Numbered from the stretch's first letter, positions 31,227 through 40,314 are shown. The stretch: 49,289 nt of DNA from Polyangia bacterium (GCA_030426145.1 JAUHZF010000020.1:1-49289), one strand, 5' to 3'. The notes: generated by a model not told the origin, from the letters alone. Program-made: numbers and translations.

Positions 31227-32933
31227 TTACTTCTTCAGTGGGGTGACGGTGCCGTCGGCGTCGATGCGCAGGGCGTAGAGCTGCATGGACGGATCCTGCA
31301 GCAGGGCCAAGGCGCGTCCGTTGCCACCGACCATGCGGATGGCGATGGCTTCGAAGCCGCCCTCGGTGGGCGTGTCGAAAACGAGCTGATCCGGCAAGCT
31401 GTGGAGGGCGTCGGGGCTGCCGACCCGGAGTCGGAGGGCGTCGTCGTCGCGTTGCCAGAGCATCGCCATGGTGTCGCCCATGGAGCCGAGGGCGATGTGC
31501 GTGCCGCCGCGGTCCTGGGGAAGGGCGTCGGTGAGCTCCTGACGGCAGCGTTCGCCATCACAACGCCAACGCGTGAGCTGTCCCATGCGCACCCGTGACA
31601 ACTCGGTTTCCACGCCATGGCACTGCATGTCGGGCACACCCGTGATGAGGCCGAGGTCGATGGTCTTGACCGCCGTCGGCGCGGCCTGGAGCGGAAAGCG
31701 GACCAGCGTGTAGTGGCGGTCGTCGAGGCCATTCGCGAAGAGCACGCGCAGCTCGCCCGGCGCCTTGCAACGCGCGATGGGCCGGCTGCGCGGTGGGAGC
31801 GCGGCGAGCTCGGGCAGCGCTGGTGCCTTCTTCTTGCGCTTCTTTTCGGCTTCGCGAAGGGACAGGCCGCGCATGACGTCGCGCCCGGTCTCCTTCTCGG
31901 TCCAGTAGACGTGGTCGCCGACGAGGAGGGTTCGAGCGTGAACCGGCACCGCCTTGAGGCGCCGGCTACGCGGGCGCTTGCCGGCCGCGAGCTCGACCCA
32001 GCGGTGGTGCTTGACCCGGCCGCGCGGGCCGTCGGTGTCGGCGGTGACGATGCGGATGAGGCCACCCTCGGCGTTGGCTTGTGCGCCGAAGTAGCGCGTG
32101 CCGAAGAGCAGCCCGCCCGTGGCGCCATCGTAGAAGCCGGGATCGGGGCCATCCTCGGCGCGCAGCAGGGACACCGCGCCGTCGGTCACCGAGAGGCGGA
32201 CACGGCCTGCAGCCGCCTTCGGCGGGAGCGGTGCCGAGTGGCAGGTGACGGTGGTCCAGGTCTCGTCGAGCTGGCACAGCTCGAGCCCCTCACCGTCTCG
32301 AAGCAGGATGCGGCCCGCCCTACGCTGCGGGTCGAGCCAGAGGCCGACCTCGGCGAGCGAACCCGTGCGTCCGATGGGCGTCAGGTTGGAACCCTCGAGC
32401 TTGGGTCGGGGGACCTCCGGCGGAGGCGGCACGTCTCCAGCGCCAGGGCTGGCGAGCGGGAGCTCGGCCTGATCGAGCTTCTGCACGAGGACCACGAGGT
32501 CGTCGTGGTGGTCTTGGGGAGCATCCACGATCGGCCGCGCCGCAGGCAGGTCACCGAACCGCGCGTGGACCGACGGTTGCACCCGCGCTTGGTCGAAGGC
32601 GTCGGCGAGGGGCCGGCAACGTGCGGGCCAGGCATCGGCGTCGTCCTGGTGTCGCTGCTGAAGCCGAGTGAGTCGGATGCGTTCGGCCGGGGTCACGCTG
32701 CGGTCCCGCCGAGGGCCCAGCATGCACGTGCGCAGCCCCAGCCAGCTGTCGGCGACGGCCTGTTCGGCCTGCTGCTCGAGATGGCGGTCGGTGAGCTCCC
32801 ATCCGGCGCCACCGAGCAGGCCCATGGCCAGCAGCGAAGAGAGCCATACGCCACCGTTGCGGAGCCGGGTGACGTTGGCTGCGACGGGGGGCGGCTCGGA
32901 AGGACGGGGCGCGTCGGGTTCGGGGCGCGACAT
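31227..32933 (-). CDS. single-pass membrane protein with beta-rich periplasmic domain
   Basis: The product is 568 residues. A Pro-rich cytoplasmic start is followed by one membrane helix (about 29-47) and no cleavable signal. The first part outside (~50-150) is helical and carries a Cys-x(12)-Arg segment (TCMLGPRRDRS). The remainder is a long run of beta-strand-like segments ending in short turns (LRLRVGSPDALHSLP, ALALLQDPSMQLYALRIDADG), reminiscent of a beta-propeller, with a Lys/Arg cluster KKRKKK near residue 355. I recognise no family. A TAGCTT box lies 13 nt before the ATG. It is divergent from the Ser/Thr kinase gene (60 nt). Confidence 0.6.
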   Translation of the reverse strand: MSRPEPDAPRPSEPPPVAANVTRLRNGGVWLSSLLAMGLLGGAGWELTDRHLEQQAEQAVADSWLGLRTCMLGPRRDRSVTPAERIRLTRLQQRHQDDADAWPARCRPLADAFDQARVQPSVHARFGDLPAARPIVDAPQDHHDDLVVLVQKLDQAELPLASPGAGDVPPPPEVPRPKLEGSNLTPIGRTGSLAEVGLWLDPQRRAGRILLRDGEGLELCQLDETWTTVTCHSAPLPPKAAAGRVRLSVTDGAVSLLRAEDGPDPGFYDGATGGLLFGTRYFGAQANAEGGLIRIVTADTDGPRGRVKHHRWVELAAGKRPRSRRLKAVPVHARTLLVGDHVYWTEKETGRDVMRGLSLREAEKKRKKKAPALPELAALPPRSRPIARCKAPGELRVLFANGLDDRHYTLVRFPLQAAPTAVKTIDLGLITGVPDMQCHGVETELSRVRMGQLTRWRCDGERCRQELTDALPQDRGGTHIALGSMGDTMAMLWQRDDDALRLRVGSPDALHSLPDQLVFDTPTEGGFEAIAIRMVGGNGRALALLQDPSMQLYALRIDADGTVTPLKK

Positions 32934-32992
32934 GGGGGCGCCCCGAAAGCTAGGGGGAACGCCCCGTTTCGGGCAAAAAGCCCGCGTTATCG

Positions 32993-34000
32993 GTGGGATG
33001 TGAAAACGCGCTCGCGCCTTGGGGCGACAGAGGGCAGGATTGGCGCCGAGAAGTGGCCGAAGGGGATCCGAAACCAGGAGACGTCGTCGACGGGCGGTAT
33101 CGGCTCGAGAAGGAGATCGGCCGGGGCGGGCACGGGCTCGTCTTCCGCGCCAGCGACGTGCAGCAGGGCGACATGCCCTGTGCGCTCAAGATCCTCAACC
33201 AAGCCACCACCGAGGATCCCCAGTACACGGTCCGACTCTGGCGCGAGGCCCAGTCGCTGGCTGCGCTCTGGGGCACGAGCGTGGTGCAGGTCTATGGCTT
33301 CGGCACCGACGAAGCCAATGGCTTCGTCTACATGGTCATGGAGTTGCTCGAGGGAGAGACCCTGTCGCAGCACCTCGCCGGCCTCGAGCTCTTCGGCGAT
33401 CGCATGAGCGCCTATCGTGTACTCGAAGCGCTCGACCCGGTGGCCCGCGCGCTTCACACGGCGCACACCAAGGGCATCATCCACCGCGACGTCAAACCGT
33501 CGAACATCATCATCATCTACCCCGAGAAGGGGGGCGGCACCCGCCTCATGGACTTCGGCCTCGCCAAGATCCACGGCGCGATGGCGCTCACGCAGGCGGG
33601 AATGGTCGCGGGCTCGCCGAGCTACATCTCGCCCGAGGTGTGGCGGGCCAAGCCCTTCGATCATCGCATCGACGTCTACAGCTTCGCCGCCGTCGTCTTT
33701 CGTGCCCTCGCTGGCAAACCGCCCTTCACCGGCGAGTCGATGGTCGACATCCTGATGGCGGCCACCATGGGCGAGCGCCCGATCCTGTCCGACGTTCGGC
33801 CCGATCTCGGCCCCGACTGCGATACGTGGATCGCCAAGGCGCTCGCGATCGAATCCGACGATCGCTACCCCTACGTGAGCACGATGTGGAACGACTTCAT
33901 CCGCCTCGTGATGAATGGCCGTGGACCGAGCTCACAACGAGCGCGCGCCACCTTCTCGGTGCCCCCCGACTCCTCGAGCGGGATCATCTCGAGCCATTGA
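32993..34000 (+). CDS. Hanks-type Ser/Thr protein kinase
   Basis: The product is 335 residues from GTG 32993; GTG 33053, which removes 20 poorly ordered residues, is an alternative. All kinase landmarks are present: glycine loop GRGGHG (43-48), K66, HRDVKPSN with D166 and N171, DFG with D187, and an APE-like SPE motif. No membrane helix or sensor domain follows, and the tail after the kinase lobe is only ~45 residues and Ser/Arg-rich. It is therefore a soluble kinase, presumably regulated by a partner. The SdiA-regulated-like gene starts 8 nt downstream and is probably co-transcribed. Confidence 0.92.
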   Translation: MGCENALAPWGDRGQDWRREVAEGDPKPGDVVDGRYRLEKEIGRGGHGLVFRASDVQQGDMPCALKILNQATTEDPQYTVRLWREAQSLAALWGTSVVQVYGFGTDEANGFVYMVMELLEGETLSQHLAGLELFGDRMSAYRVLEALDPVARALHTAHTKGIIHRDVKPSNIIIIYPEKGGGTRLMDFGLAKIHGAMALTQAGMVAGSPSYISPEVWRAKPFDHRIDVYSFAAVVFRALAGKPPFTGESMVDILMAATMGERPILSDVRPDLGPDCDTWIAKALAIESDDRYPYVSTMWNDFIRLVMNGRGPSSQRARATFSVPPDSSSGIISSH

Positions 34001-34007
34001 GCCCGCC

Positions 34008-34745
34008 GTGGGAAAACGAAAAGCCAAGGGCGCGCGCGTCCTGAGTCGTCATGCGCTTGGGGTGCAGGAAGCGTCCGGTGTGGCCCGGTTGCCGGATGGG
34101 TCCTTCCTCGTGGTGGACGACGAACGCGGGGTCTTTCGCGCGTGGCTCGAGCGCCCGAGCGAGCGGCTGCGCACCGGAGAGGGGCTCGAAGACCTCGAGG
34201 GGGTATGTGTGTCGGCGGACGGCGCCACGGCGTGGCTGCTCTCCGAGCGCGATGGAGCCGTATGGCGACACGCCCTCGACGAAGGCCAGCCCGATGGCGG
34301 GGTGCGCCTGGGCGCGCTGCCGCGCCAATCCAACAAGAAGAACCGCGGCTGGGAGGGCCTCGCGTTCGCCCCGGCGGGGACCCTGGCCGACGATGAGATC
34401 CTGGTGGCGGTTCATCAGCGTGGCCCGCGCCTCGTTGGACTCTTCGACCCGATGTCGCTCGAGGAGCGCGCGGTGCTCTCGCTGCCACGCGCCGTGAAGA
34501 AGCATCTCGGCGACTTGAACGACGTCTCCGTTCACCCCGTCACGGGCCACATCGTGGTCGTGAGCGGGAAGAAAGGCATGCTCGCGGAGCTCGCGCTCGT
34601 GGAAGGTGAGCTCGAAGAGGTTCGAAGCTTCCGCATCGATCACGCCAAGGACGACGTGCCCGAGGGCATCACCTACGACGGCGACGGGCGCCTGTGGCTC
34701 GTCACCGACGGAGAAGGTTGGCTGCGCGAGCTCGAGCTTCGCTGA
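34008..34745 (+). CDS. SdiA-regulated-like beta-propeller protein
   Basis: The product is 245 residues from GTG 34008. It has several blade-like repeats (DGSFLVVDDERGVFRAWL, DGATAWLLSERDGAVWRH, HPVTGHIVVVSGKKGMLAEL, DGDGRLWLVTDGEGWLREL), the pattern of the SdiA-regulated/esterase-like-phytase propeller family. A KKNRGWEGLAFAP segment with the conserved NRGxEGLA core places it in that group. There is no signal peptide, which is unusual because relatives are mostly exported. Its position 8 nt after the kinase gene suggests a shared role, perhaps as a kinase partner; that is inference. A 7-bp hairpin follows. Confidence 0.7.
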   Translation: MGKRKAKGARVLSRHALGVQEASGVARLPDGSFLVVDDERGVFRAWLERPSERLRTGEGLEDLEGVCVSADGATAWLLSERDGAVWRHALDEGQPDGGVRLGALPRQSNKKNRGWEGLAFAPAGTLADDEILVAVHQRGPRLVGLFDPMSLEERAVLSLPRAVKKHLGDLNDVSVHPVTGHIVVVSGKKGMLAELALVEGELEEVRSFRIDHAKDDVPEGITYDGDGRLWLVTDGEGWLRELELR

Positions 34746-34754
34746 TCACGGCCC

Positions 34755-34778
34755 GGGCGCGGTGCGCCGGGCGCGCCC
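34755..34778. terminator. GC-rich hairpin between convergent genes
   Basis: GGGCGCG pairs with CGCGCCC (7 bp) around a 10-nt loop, directly at the stop of the minus-strand hydrolase gene. Confidence 0.35.
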
Positions 34779-35951
34779 TCAGGTCCCGTCGGATTCGGTG
34801 AGCACGAAGCCCTCGTCCCATACGGGTCCGGTCAGCACGTCGAGCCACTCGGTCTCGCCCAAGACGTGAGCGCGCGCGAAGCCGAGCATGTAGCCATTCA
34901 TGATCGGGAGGGCGACCTGGGGATCGATGAACTCTGGACCGCATCCATCCATGGTGGCGGTGGGCTGGAAGACCTCGAGGGTTTCGGCATCGAGGTCGGA
35001 GCACACGGTGAGGAAGGTGATGTGGGCCCCGTCCGGCATCTCGAGCCAAAGGTCGCGGGGGTCGTCGAGTCCCTCCCATGCCGGGATGGCGGTCTCTGCG
35101 TCGGGGGTGGTGATGTCTTTTCGCCCGCTGATCATCAGGGTTGGGACCTGTAGTCCGGCGAGCTCACCCGTCGCGAAGCCGCGCACGACGGCCGGCGCCT
35201 GGGGGGCGATGGCCTTGATGCGGGGGTCGCGGAAGCCGGCGCGGTAGGCGGCCTCCACATCCGGGTCTTGGAAGATCGCGCAACTGTCGCCGGTGCACGT
35301 CGACTCGAGCGCGTCGAAGTCTGGGTTGGCTCCCGCCGCGGCAAAGGTGGTGTAGCCGCCAAAGCTGTGGCCGAAGAGGAAGGTGTCGCTCGTTCGTGCC
35401 GCCCCCGCGACCGGCGAGCCATTGTCGGTCTCGAGCCAGTCGATGACCGCAGAGACGTCTTGCGGTCGATTCAGGGCCACCTCGGCGAAGGGAGCGCCGC
35501 TGCCTCCGGCGAGCTCCAACGCGGTGTTCCCAGTGTGATTGACCGAAGCGACGATCCAGCCGTGCGACGCGAAGTGCTCGGCGTAGGGGTAGGCCGTGAG
35601 GCCATCCCCACCGTTTCCGTGTGAGTAGACCACGACCGGGAAGTCGCCGTCCGCGACGGAGGGCGCGGCGAGCACGTCTTCATTGGGCACGCTGACCACG
35701 CCCGCGAGGGAGTAGACCGCGGCACCCTCGCCCGCGTCGACGGCCGGGTACCAGAGCCGGACCCGTAACTCTCTCGCTTGGGTGGACCCGTCGGGCGTGT
35801 AGGAGATGGTGACCTCGGCGAAGCCGACGTCGGCTTCACCGGGCGCGAGCAGCGCTTCCTGCGGAGCGGGTGCGGGCTCATTCGTCGTGTCGTCGCTGCA
35901 ACCGGTGAGGGCGACGGCAGAGAGAGCAACCAAGACGCGTAGCGAGGCCAT
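34779..35951 (-). CDS. alpha/beta-hydrolase lipoprotein
   Basis: The product is 390 residues from ATG 35951, chosen because a TATGAA box lies 6 nt upstream and because it gives a short clean signal ending in the lipobox LTGC; the in-frame start 39 nt upstream would lie beyond the promoter. The hydrolase fold has the nucleophile elbow GHSFGG (Ser), the acid in SGRKDITTP (Asp) and the histidine in PDGAHITF. The VYSHGNGG oxyanion loop matches the PAF-acetylhydrolase/dienelactone-hydrolase type. Two cysteine pairs are probably disulphides. It probably hydrolyses esters on the cell surface. It has its own promoter, 44 nt after the MMPL gene. Confidence 0.85.
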   Translation of the reverse strand: MASLRVLVALSAVALTGCSDDTTNEPAPAPQEALLAPGEADVGFAEVTISYTPDGSTQARELRVRLWYPAVDAGEGAAVYSLAGVVSVPNEDVLAAPSVADGDFPVVVYSHGNGGDGLTAYPYAEHFASHGWIVASVNHTGNTALELAGGSGAPFAEVALNRPQDVSAVIDWLETDNGSPVAGAARTSDTFLFGHSFGGYTTFAAAGANPDFDALESTCTGDSCAIFQDPDVEAAYRAGFRDPRIKAIAPQAPAVVRGFATGELAGLQVPTLMISGRKDITTPDAETAIPAWEGLDDPRDLWLEMPDGAHITFLTVCSDLDAETLEVFQPTATMDGCGPEFIDPQVALPIMNGYMLGFARAHVLGETEWLDVLTGPVWDEGFVLTESDGT

Positions 35952-35957
35952 ACCCGC

Positions 35958-35963
35958 TTCATA
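35958..35963 (-). promoter_or_regulatory. -10-like TATGAA box of the hydrolase lipoprotein
   Basis: On the minus strand TATGAA ends 6 nt before the ATG at 35951, predicting a leaderless mRNA and fixing the start. Confidence 0.45.
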
Positions 35964-35994
35964 GCCGACGAGCGCCTCGCGGCCACACATTGAC

Positions 35995-38778
35995 TCAGCG
36001 TGCTTTCTTGAGGGCGACCAAGAGGGCCGGGAGCACGAGGAGCGAAGCCACGAGGCAACCGAAGATGCCGATCGACATCGAGGTGCCGAGGGTCTTCATG
36101 CCCCCGTAGTCACCGAGCACGAGCGCTGCGAAGCCGCTCGCCGTGGTGAGCGAGGCCATGAGCACGGCCGAGCCGGTGCCTCGGATGACCTCGTCGAGGT
36201 CGGCGACGCCGCCGTTCTCGTTCGCCGAGTGGCGCCAGCGATGCATCATGTGAGCCCCCGCATCGATGCCGACGCCGAGGATGAGCGGCAGGGAGACGAT
36301 GTTGGCCACGTCGAAGTCCATGCCGATGAGGGCCATGGTGCCGAGCATGATGCACACCCCGATGACCACGGGGATGGCCGCGAAGGCGGCGTCGTGCAGG
36401 CTGCGGAAGCCCACCAGGAGGATGATGACGACGAAGGCGCCGGAGAGCAGGCTCGACATGCGGAAGCCCTCGCGGATCATGCGCATGTGCTCGTGGATGG
36501 TGACCGCCATACCCGATGTCTCGGGGGCGACACTGGTCACCTCTTTGGCAAAGGTCTCGGCCGTCTTGGCGTCCCAGATGTTGCCGGCGGGGGTGGAGTA
36601 GACCGCGAGGCCAGTCCCGTCCTCGGACATGAACCGCGCCTCGAACACACTGGGAAGGTCGGTGGGGGCGTAGTGACCACGCTTGGCCACGGCCCGGCCT
36701 GTGTTCCACGAGCGCTCGAGCAAGGCCGCCATCTGGCGCTCGGCCTCGGCGTAGGCGGGTGCGTCGTCCGGCAAACCGTCGAGCCGCTTCTTGAGCTTCT
36801 CTGCCTCCGCCTTGGCGCCCTCGAGGGCTTTCAGGGAAGCTTTGTCGTCCGCTTGGCGAAGGCCGAAGGCCACCTCGTCGAGCAGATCGATGAGGTCGGT
36901 CAGCTTGGATGCGAGGGTCTTTGTGGAGCGCTTGCGGTTGCGCAGCTTGTTGAAGTCCGGGTCGCGTGTGCCCTCGAAGCCTTCGCGTAGGGCCTTCAGC
37001 CCTTCGTCGTCGAGGGAGGGGAGCATGTCGGTGGCGGTCTGGACCGAGGCCACGCTCGGCAGGTCACGGAGCTTGGCCGCAAGCTCGCGGGCCTCCTCGA
37101 CGCCCTGCGTGGGCGTAGAGGCGAGGACAGGGCTCATCGACTTGTCGAACTCGATGACCTTCAGCGCACCGGCGCTCTCGGTCTCGTCCGGCATGAAGTC
37201 GAAGTAGCGGGCGTTGAAGTCGAGCCGCGGGATGAAGACGCCGAAGCCGACGGCGACGATGACGCCCGCTGCGGGGAGGATGTACTTCCCACCCCGGATG
37301 ATGCCCGGAAGATGCGTCATGCCCCGCAGCTCGGGGGACTGGATGTTCTTGCCTCTTCCCGCGGTGAAGATGAGGGCGGGCAGGAGCAGGAAGGTCACGC
37401 CGAGCATCAGGGCGAGGCCCGCGGCCGTGATGATCCCCAGCTCCGAGTAGGCGGTGAACTCGATGGTGGTCGTCATCAGGAACGCCATCATCGTGGTCAC
37501 GGCGCCGATGAGCATGCCGGGACCCGCTTTGGCGAGCGCGCCTCGGATGGCGACGTCGGTGCTTTCCCCTTCGCGTACGAGCTCGCCGTAGCGGCTGAGC
37601 ACGTAGACCCCGAAGTCGATGCCGAGCGCGAGCAGCACCGGCACGAAGGTCGAGGTGACGAGGTTGAGCCCGCCGAAGATCCCCTTGGTGGCAGCGAGGG
37701 TGAGCACCACGCCGACGCCGAGCGGCAGCAGCGACAGCACCGTGTAGCGGATGGACCGGAAGGCGATGAGGAGCAGCAGCAGGATGGCGATCGTGGTTGC
37801 GGCCGAGGTCTGCACGATCCCGCGCTTCACGATGACGAGCTCGTCGGCGACCAGCGCCGGCAGCCCGGTGAGGTTGGCTTCGACGCCGTCGCCGAGGGCG
37901 ATGCCGTCGCGGATGGCCCGAACCTTGTCGACCATCGGCTTGACCTCGTGGCCCTCGTCGCCGGGGAGGTCGGGGAACATCGCCACCATGTGGTAGGTGC
38001 CGTCGTCGCTGACGAGGTAGCCCTCGTCGTCGACCGAGCCGTCCTTGGCGACTTCGATGTCGCCGAAGCCGGGCAGGGTGGCCAGGGCGTCGCCGCCGGC
38101 GAGCTGCGTATCGAGGGCACGCAGCATGCTGGCGAGGTGGGTCATGCCCTCCTTGAGCTGGTTCTCGGGCTGGGCCCCGCCAGGTGGGGCGGCCGGGGGC
38201 GGTGTGCCCTCGGGCGGCGTGGGGTCGTCGTCGGGGGAGGGAGGGGCTCGGTCGCCACCCCCGCCCTGGAGGCCGGCTTCGAGCTGACCCGAGATCGCGG
38301 ACACGAAGCGGGGGATGCCGCCTTCGATGAGGTCGGCCGGCTCGTCGTCGAAGCGGCTTCTCAGCTCGCGCAGACTCTCGGGCTTGGCGAGCAGCATGAG
38401 CTCGGCCACCTGGTCGGCCTTCACCCGGCCGAGCACGCGGCCCCTCAGCTCCGGGACCTGCTCGTAGGCGTCGGTGAGCTTGTCGACCGCCTCGCGTCGC
38501 GCCTCGGGGGTTCCTCCCTCGACCACGAGCACGAGCGCATCCGGGTACCCGAACTTGTCGAAGAAGCGCAGCAGTCGCGCTTGGAACGGATTGTCCGGGG
38601 AGACCAGCTCGTATCGCGATGTGCTCACCGGCATGTTGGCCGCGTAGAGCGCGCAACCGATCAGCACGAGCACCGACAGAGCGATCGTCACGCGGGGCCG
38701 AACGAGGCCCAGCATGGCGATCTTGCCCAACCAGCCCAGCTTGGGCGGCGGGTCGTCTCGGCGTTCATCCTCGGCCAT
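35995..38778 (-). CDS. MMPL-family RND transporter
   Basis: The product is 927 residues with about 12 membrane helices: one near residue 35, five more at ~310-480, then one near 505 and five at ~775-925. Two large periplasmic domains separate them. Motifs include LGIDFGVYVLSRYGE in helix 4 and GVGIDAGAHMMHRW in the second half, typical of the MMPL/HpnN branch that moves lipids or other hydrophobic molecules using the proton gradient. A Pro/Gly-rich low-complexity segment (about 180-210) sits in the first periplasmic domain. It follows a TatT-like lipoprotein and a PhnD-like binding protein on the same strand, suggesting one transport system. A TAGCTT box lies 12 nt upstream. Confidence 0.88.
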   Translation of the reverse strand: MAEDERRDDPPPKLGWLGKIAMLGLVRPRVTIALSVLVLIGCALYAANMPVSTSRYELVSPDNPFQARLLRFFDKFGYPDALVLVVEGGTPEARREAVDKLTDAYEQVPELRGRVLGRVKADQVAELMLLAKPESLRELRSRFDDEPADLIEGGIPRFVSAISGQLEAGLQGGGGDRAPPSPDDDPTPPEGTPPPAAPPGGAQPENQLKEGMTHLASMLRALDTQLAGGDALATLPGFGDIEVAKDGSVDDEGYLVSDDGTYHMVAMFPDLPGDEGHEVKPMVDKVRAIRDGIALGDGVEANLTGLPALVADELVIVKRGIVQTSAATTIAILLLLLIAFRSIRYTVLSLLPLGVGVVLTLAATKGIFGGLNLVTSTFVPVLLALGIDFGVYVLSRYGELVREGESTDVAIRGALAKAGPGMLIGAVTTMMAFLMTTTIEFTAYSELGIITAAGLALMLGVTFLLLPALIFTAGRGKNIQSPELRGMTHLPGIIRGGKYILPAAGVIVAVGFGVFIPRLDFNARYFDFMPDETESAGALKVIEFDKSMSPVLASTPTQGVEEARELAAKLRDLPSVASVQTATDMLPSLDDEGLKALREGFEGTRDPDFNKLRNRKRSTKTLASKLTDLIDLLDEVAFGLRQADDKASLKALEGAKAEAEKLKKRLDGLPDDAPAYAEAERQMAALLERSWNTGRAVAKRGHYAPTDLPSVFEARFMSEDGTGLAVYSTPAGNIWDAKTAETFAKEVTSVAPETSGMAVTIHEHMRMIREGFRMSSLLSGAFVVIILLVGFRSLHDAAFAAIPVVIGVCIMLGTMALIGMDFDVANIVSLPLILGVGIDAGAHMMHRWRHSANENGGVADLDEVIRGTGSAVLMASLTTASGFAALVLGDYGGMKTLGTSMSIGIFGCLVASLLVLPALLVALKKAR

Positions 38779-38849
38779 CGGAGAGGGCCCAAGCTATTAC
38801 AGGGGACGGGCGGATCACGCCACAAGTCGTTGTCGGGTTCAGGCGCGAA

Positions 38850-39500
38850 TCATTCTTCGCAGCCGAGCTCGTCAGCCCCGCCCAAGCTGTCGACCAGCGA
38901 CGCGTAGAGTCTCTGCGCCGACGGTCTCAGCTCGTCAACCCGCGGGGCGACCTTGCACATCAGCTCGTACGCGGGGTCGGGATCGCTGAGCGCGATGAAG
39001 CCCTCGGCGAGTCGCAACAGGTTGATGGGGTCGCCTGGGTAGAGCTTGGCCTGCTTCTCGAGCAGCTCGAGGCCGACTTCCGAGTCGCCGTGGCGTACGA
39101 AGCTGGCGGGGGCGAGCACGTAGAGGGTGCCGAGCATGCGGCGGGCCGCGCCGTCGCGAAAGCCAGGGTCGAGTGCGTGGCTACGGCGGGCCCAGGTCTC
39201 CACCTCGGTGATGAGACGCGACGCGCTCAGTCCTTTCACCTCGGCCAGCCGGCCCGTGATCGAGGCTCGAGCGTAGGCGTACTCGGTGGTCTTCTCGGGC
39301 CAACGCTTCACCGCGTCATAGGCAGCCTGGCGGTCGCTTCCGTTGAGCTCCTCGCGGTCGACAAGGTCTTCGATGCTGTCGGCGAGGGCCAGCGCGTCGC
39401 GCGCCGTGGCTGCCCCCCGGAGCTCGGGGCGCAGCTGCACGACGTCGAGGCAGCCCGCGAGGAGCGGGCCGAGCAGTACGAGGAGGGGGCGCCGCCTCAG
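38850..39500 (-). CDS. TatT-like TPR lipoprotein (CTG start)
   Basis: The product is about 216 residues. The lipobox LAGC ends a short Arg/Leu signal. The mature part has TPR-like helices with the segments HALDPGFRDGAARRMLGTLYVLAP and YPGDPINLLRLAEGFI, typical of TatT, the trimeric ligand-binding T component of TRAP-T transporters. No ATG, GTG or TTG lies next to the signal. The best start is CTG at 39500-39498, which overlaps the TGA of the upstream gene as CTGA and gives a perfect lipoprotein signal. The only alternative, ATG 39572, adds a hydrophilic 24-residue extension inside the upstream gene. No TRAP permease is nearby. Confidence 0.7.
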   Translation of the reverse strand: MRRRPLLVLLGPLLAGCLDVVQLRPELRGAATARDALALADSIEDLVDREELNGSDRQAAYDAVKRWPEKTTEYAYARASITGRLAEVKGLSASRLITEVETWARRSHALDPGFRDGAARRMLGTLYVLAPASFVRHGDSEVGLELLEKQAKLYPGDPINLLRLAEGFIALSDPDPAYELMCKVAPRVDELRPSAQRLYASLVDSLGGADELGCEE

Positions 39501-40309
39501 TACTTGTTGATGACGCTGCTGTAGGCGGACTCGGAAGCCGGCTTCAGCGACTTGATGCCAACCTTGGTGCAATGCGAGGAGCCTTCGCCGGAGCAGAGCG
39601 ACGAGAGCGATGCCTTGAACTTCTCACGTTGACCGCTCGAAGCGCTACCGAATGCAACCACGGGCATCGCCGGCAGGGTAGCGGACTTCCACACCGACTT
39701 GACCTGGCTGCCGCCGTCCACGTGGCCGAGCTCGGCGAGCTGGGCGCTGTCGATGAGGGCACAATCGGCCTCGTCGCGGATGACCTTCTTCAGGGTTTGC
39801 ACCGGTCGTCTCGTCTCTACGAGCGTGAAGTCGGAGAGGTTGAAGGACCCCCCGGCCACGATCTTGTTCACGAATCGCTTGTCGTCGGCGTGGTTGGTCG
39901 CGAGGCGCTTGCCTTTGCATCCGGCGAGGCCGCTCTGGCTCTTGCTCACCACGTGGTACTGCCGCCCCCCCGCCGAGGCATCGACGGTGCCGATGACGGT
40001 GAGGCCTTTGTGGCGCCAGTGCAGGTAGGCCGGGAGCGACATGATCCCGAACTGCGGCTTGTTGGCGCGGATGTAGTTCTTGGCGCGATCACGGCTCGTG
40101 ACGAACTTGCCCGAAGCCGAGGACCAACCGTTCTTCTGACGCGCCACCTCGACGAGTTTGTCGATGTAGGGCTGCGCCGAGGCGGTCGAGCCGATGGCGT
40201 GCTCCTTGAGCACGAGGATCTTCACTTCGTCGCCGGCGAAGCTGTCGGTCGCGACGCCGGCCGAGAGAGCGGCACCCGCGAGGGTGAGGGCCAAGGTGAA
40301 CTTGCGCAA
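39497..40309 (-). CDS. PhnD-like periplasmic substrate-binding protein
   Basis: The product is about 270 residues. The probable start is TTG 40309, since a GGAGG site lies 5 nt upstream and the result is a clean Sec signal (RKFTLALTLAGAALSAG) cut near FAG. The mature domain is the PhnD/SsuA type: residues include KFVTSRDRAKNYIRANKPQFGIMS and the hinge segment RRPVQTLKKVIRDEADCALIDS. Such proteins bind phosphonates, phosphite or other small ligands for ABC uptake, but no ABC permease or ATPase is near. The neighbours are a TatT-like lipoprotein and an MMPL transporter. Longer ATG readings start upstream of the ribosome site. Confidence 0.8.
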   Translation of the reverse strand: MRKFTLALTLAGAALSAGVATDSFAGDEVKILVLKEHAIGSTASAQPYIDKLVEVARQKNGWSSASGKFVTSRDRAKNYIRANKPQFGIMSLPAYLHWRHKGLTVIGTVDASAGGRQYHVVSKSQSGLAGCKGKRLATNHADDKRFVNKIVAGGSFNLSDFTLVETRRPVQTLKKVIRDEADCALIDSAQLAELGHVDGGSQVKSVWKSATLPAMPVVAFGSASSGQREKFKASLSSLCSGEGSSHCTKVGIKSLKPASESAYSSVINKY

Positions 40310-40314
40310 AGGAA

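Noticed and set aside
37312-38907. 531-codon open frame antisense to the MMPL gene
   Set aside because: Shadow of a well-supported 12-helix transporter; composition is Asp/His/Glu-rich without motifs.
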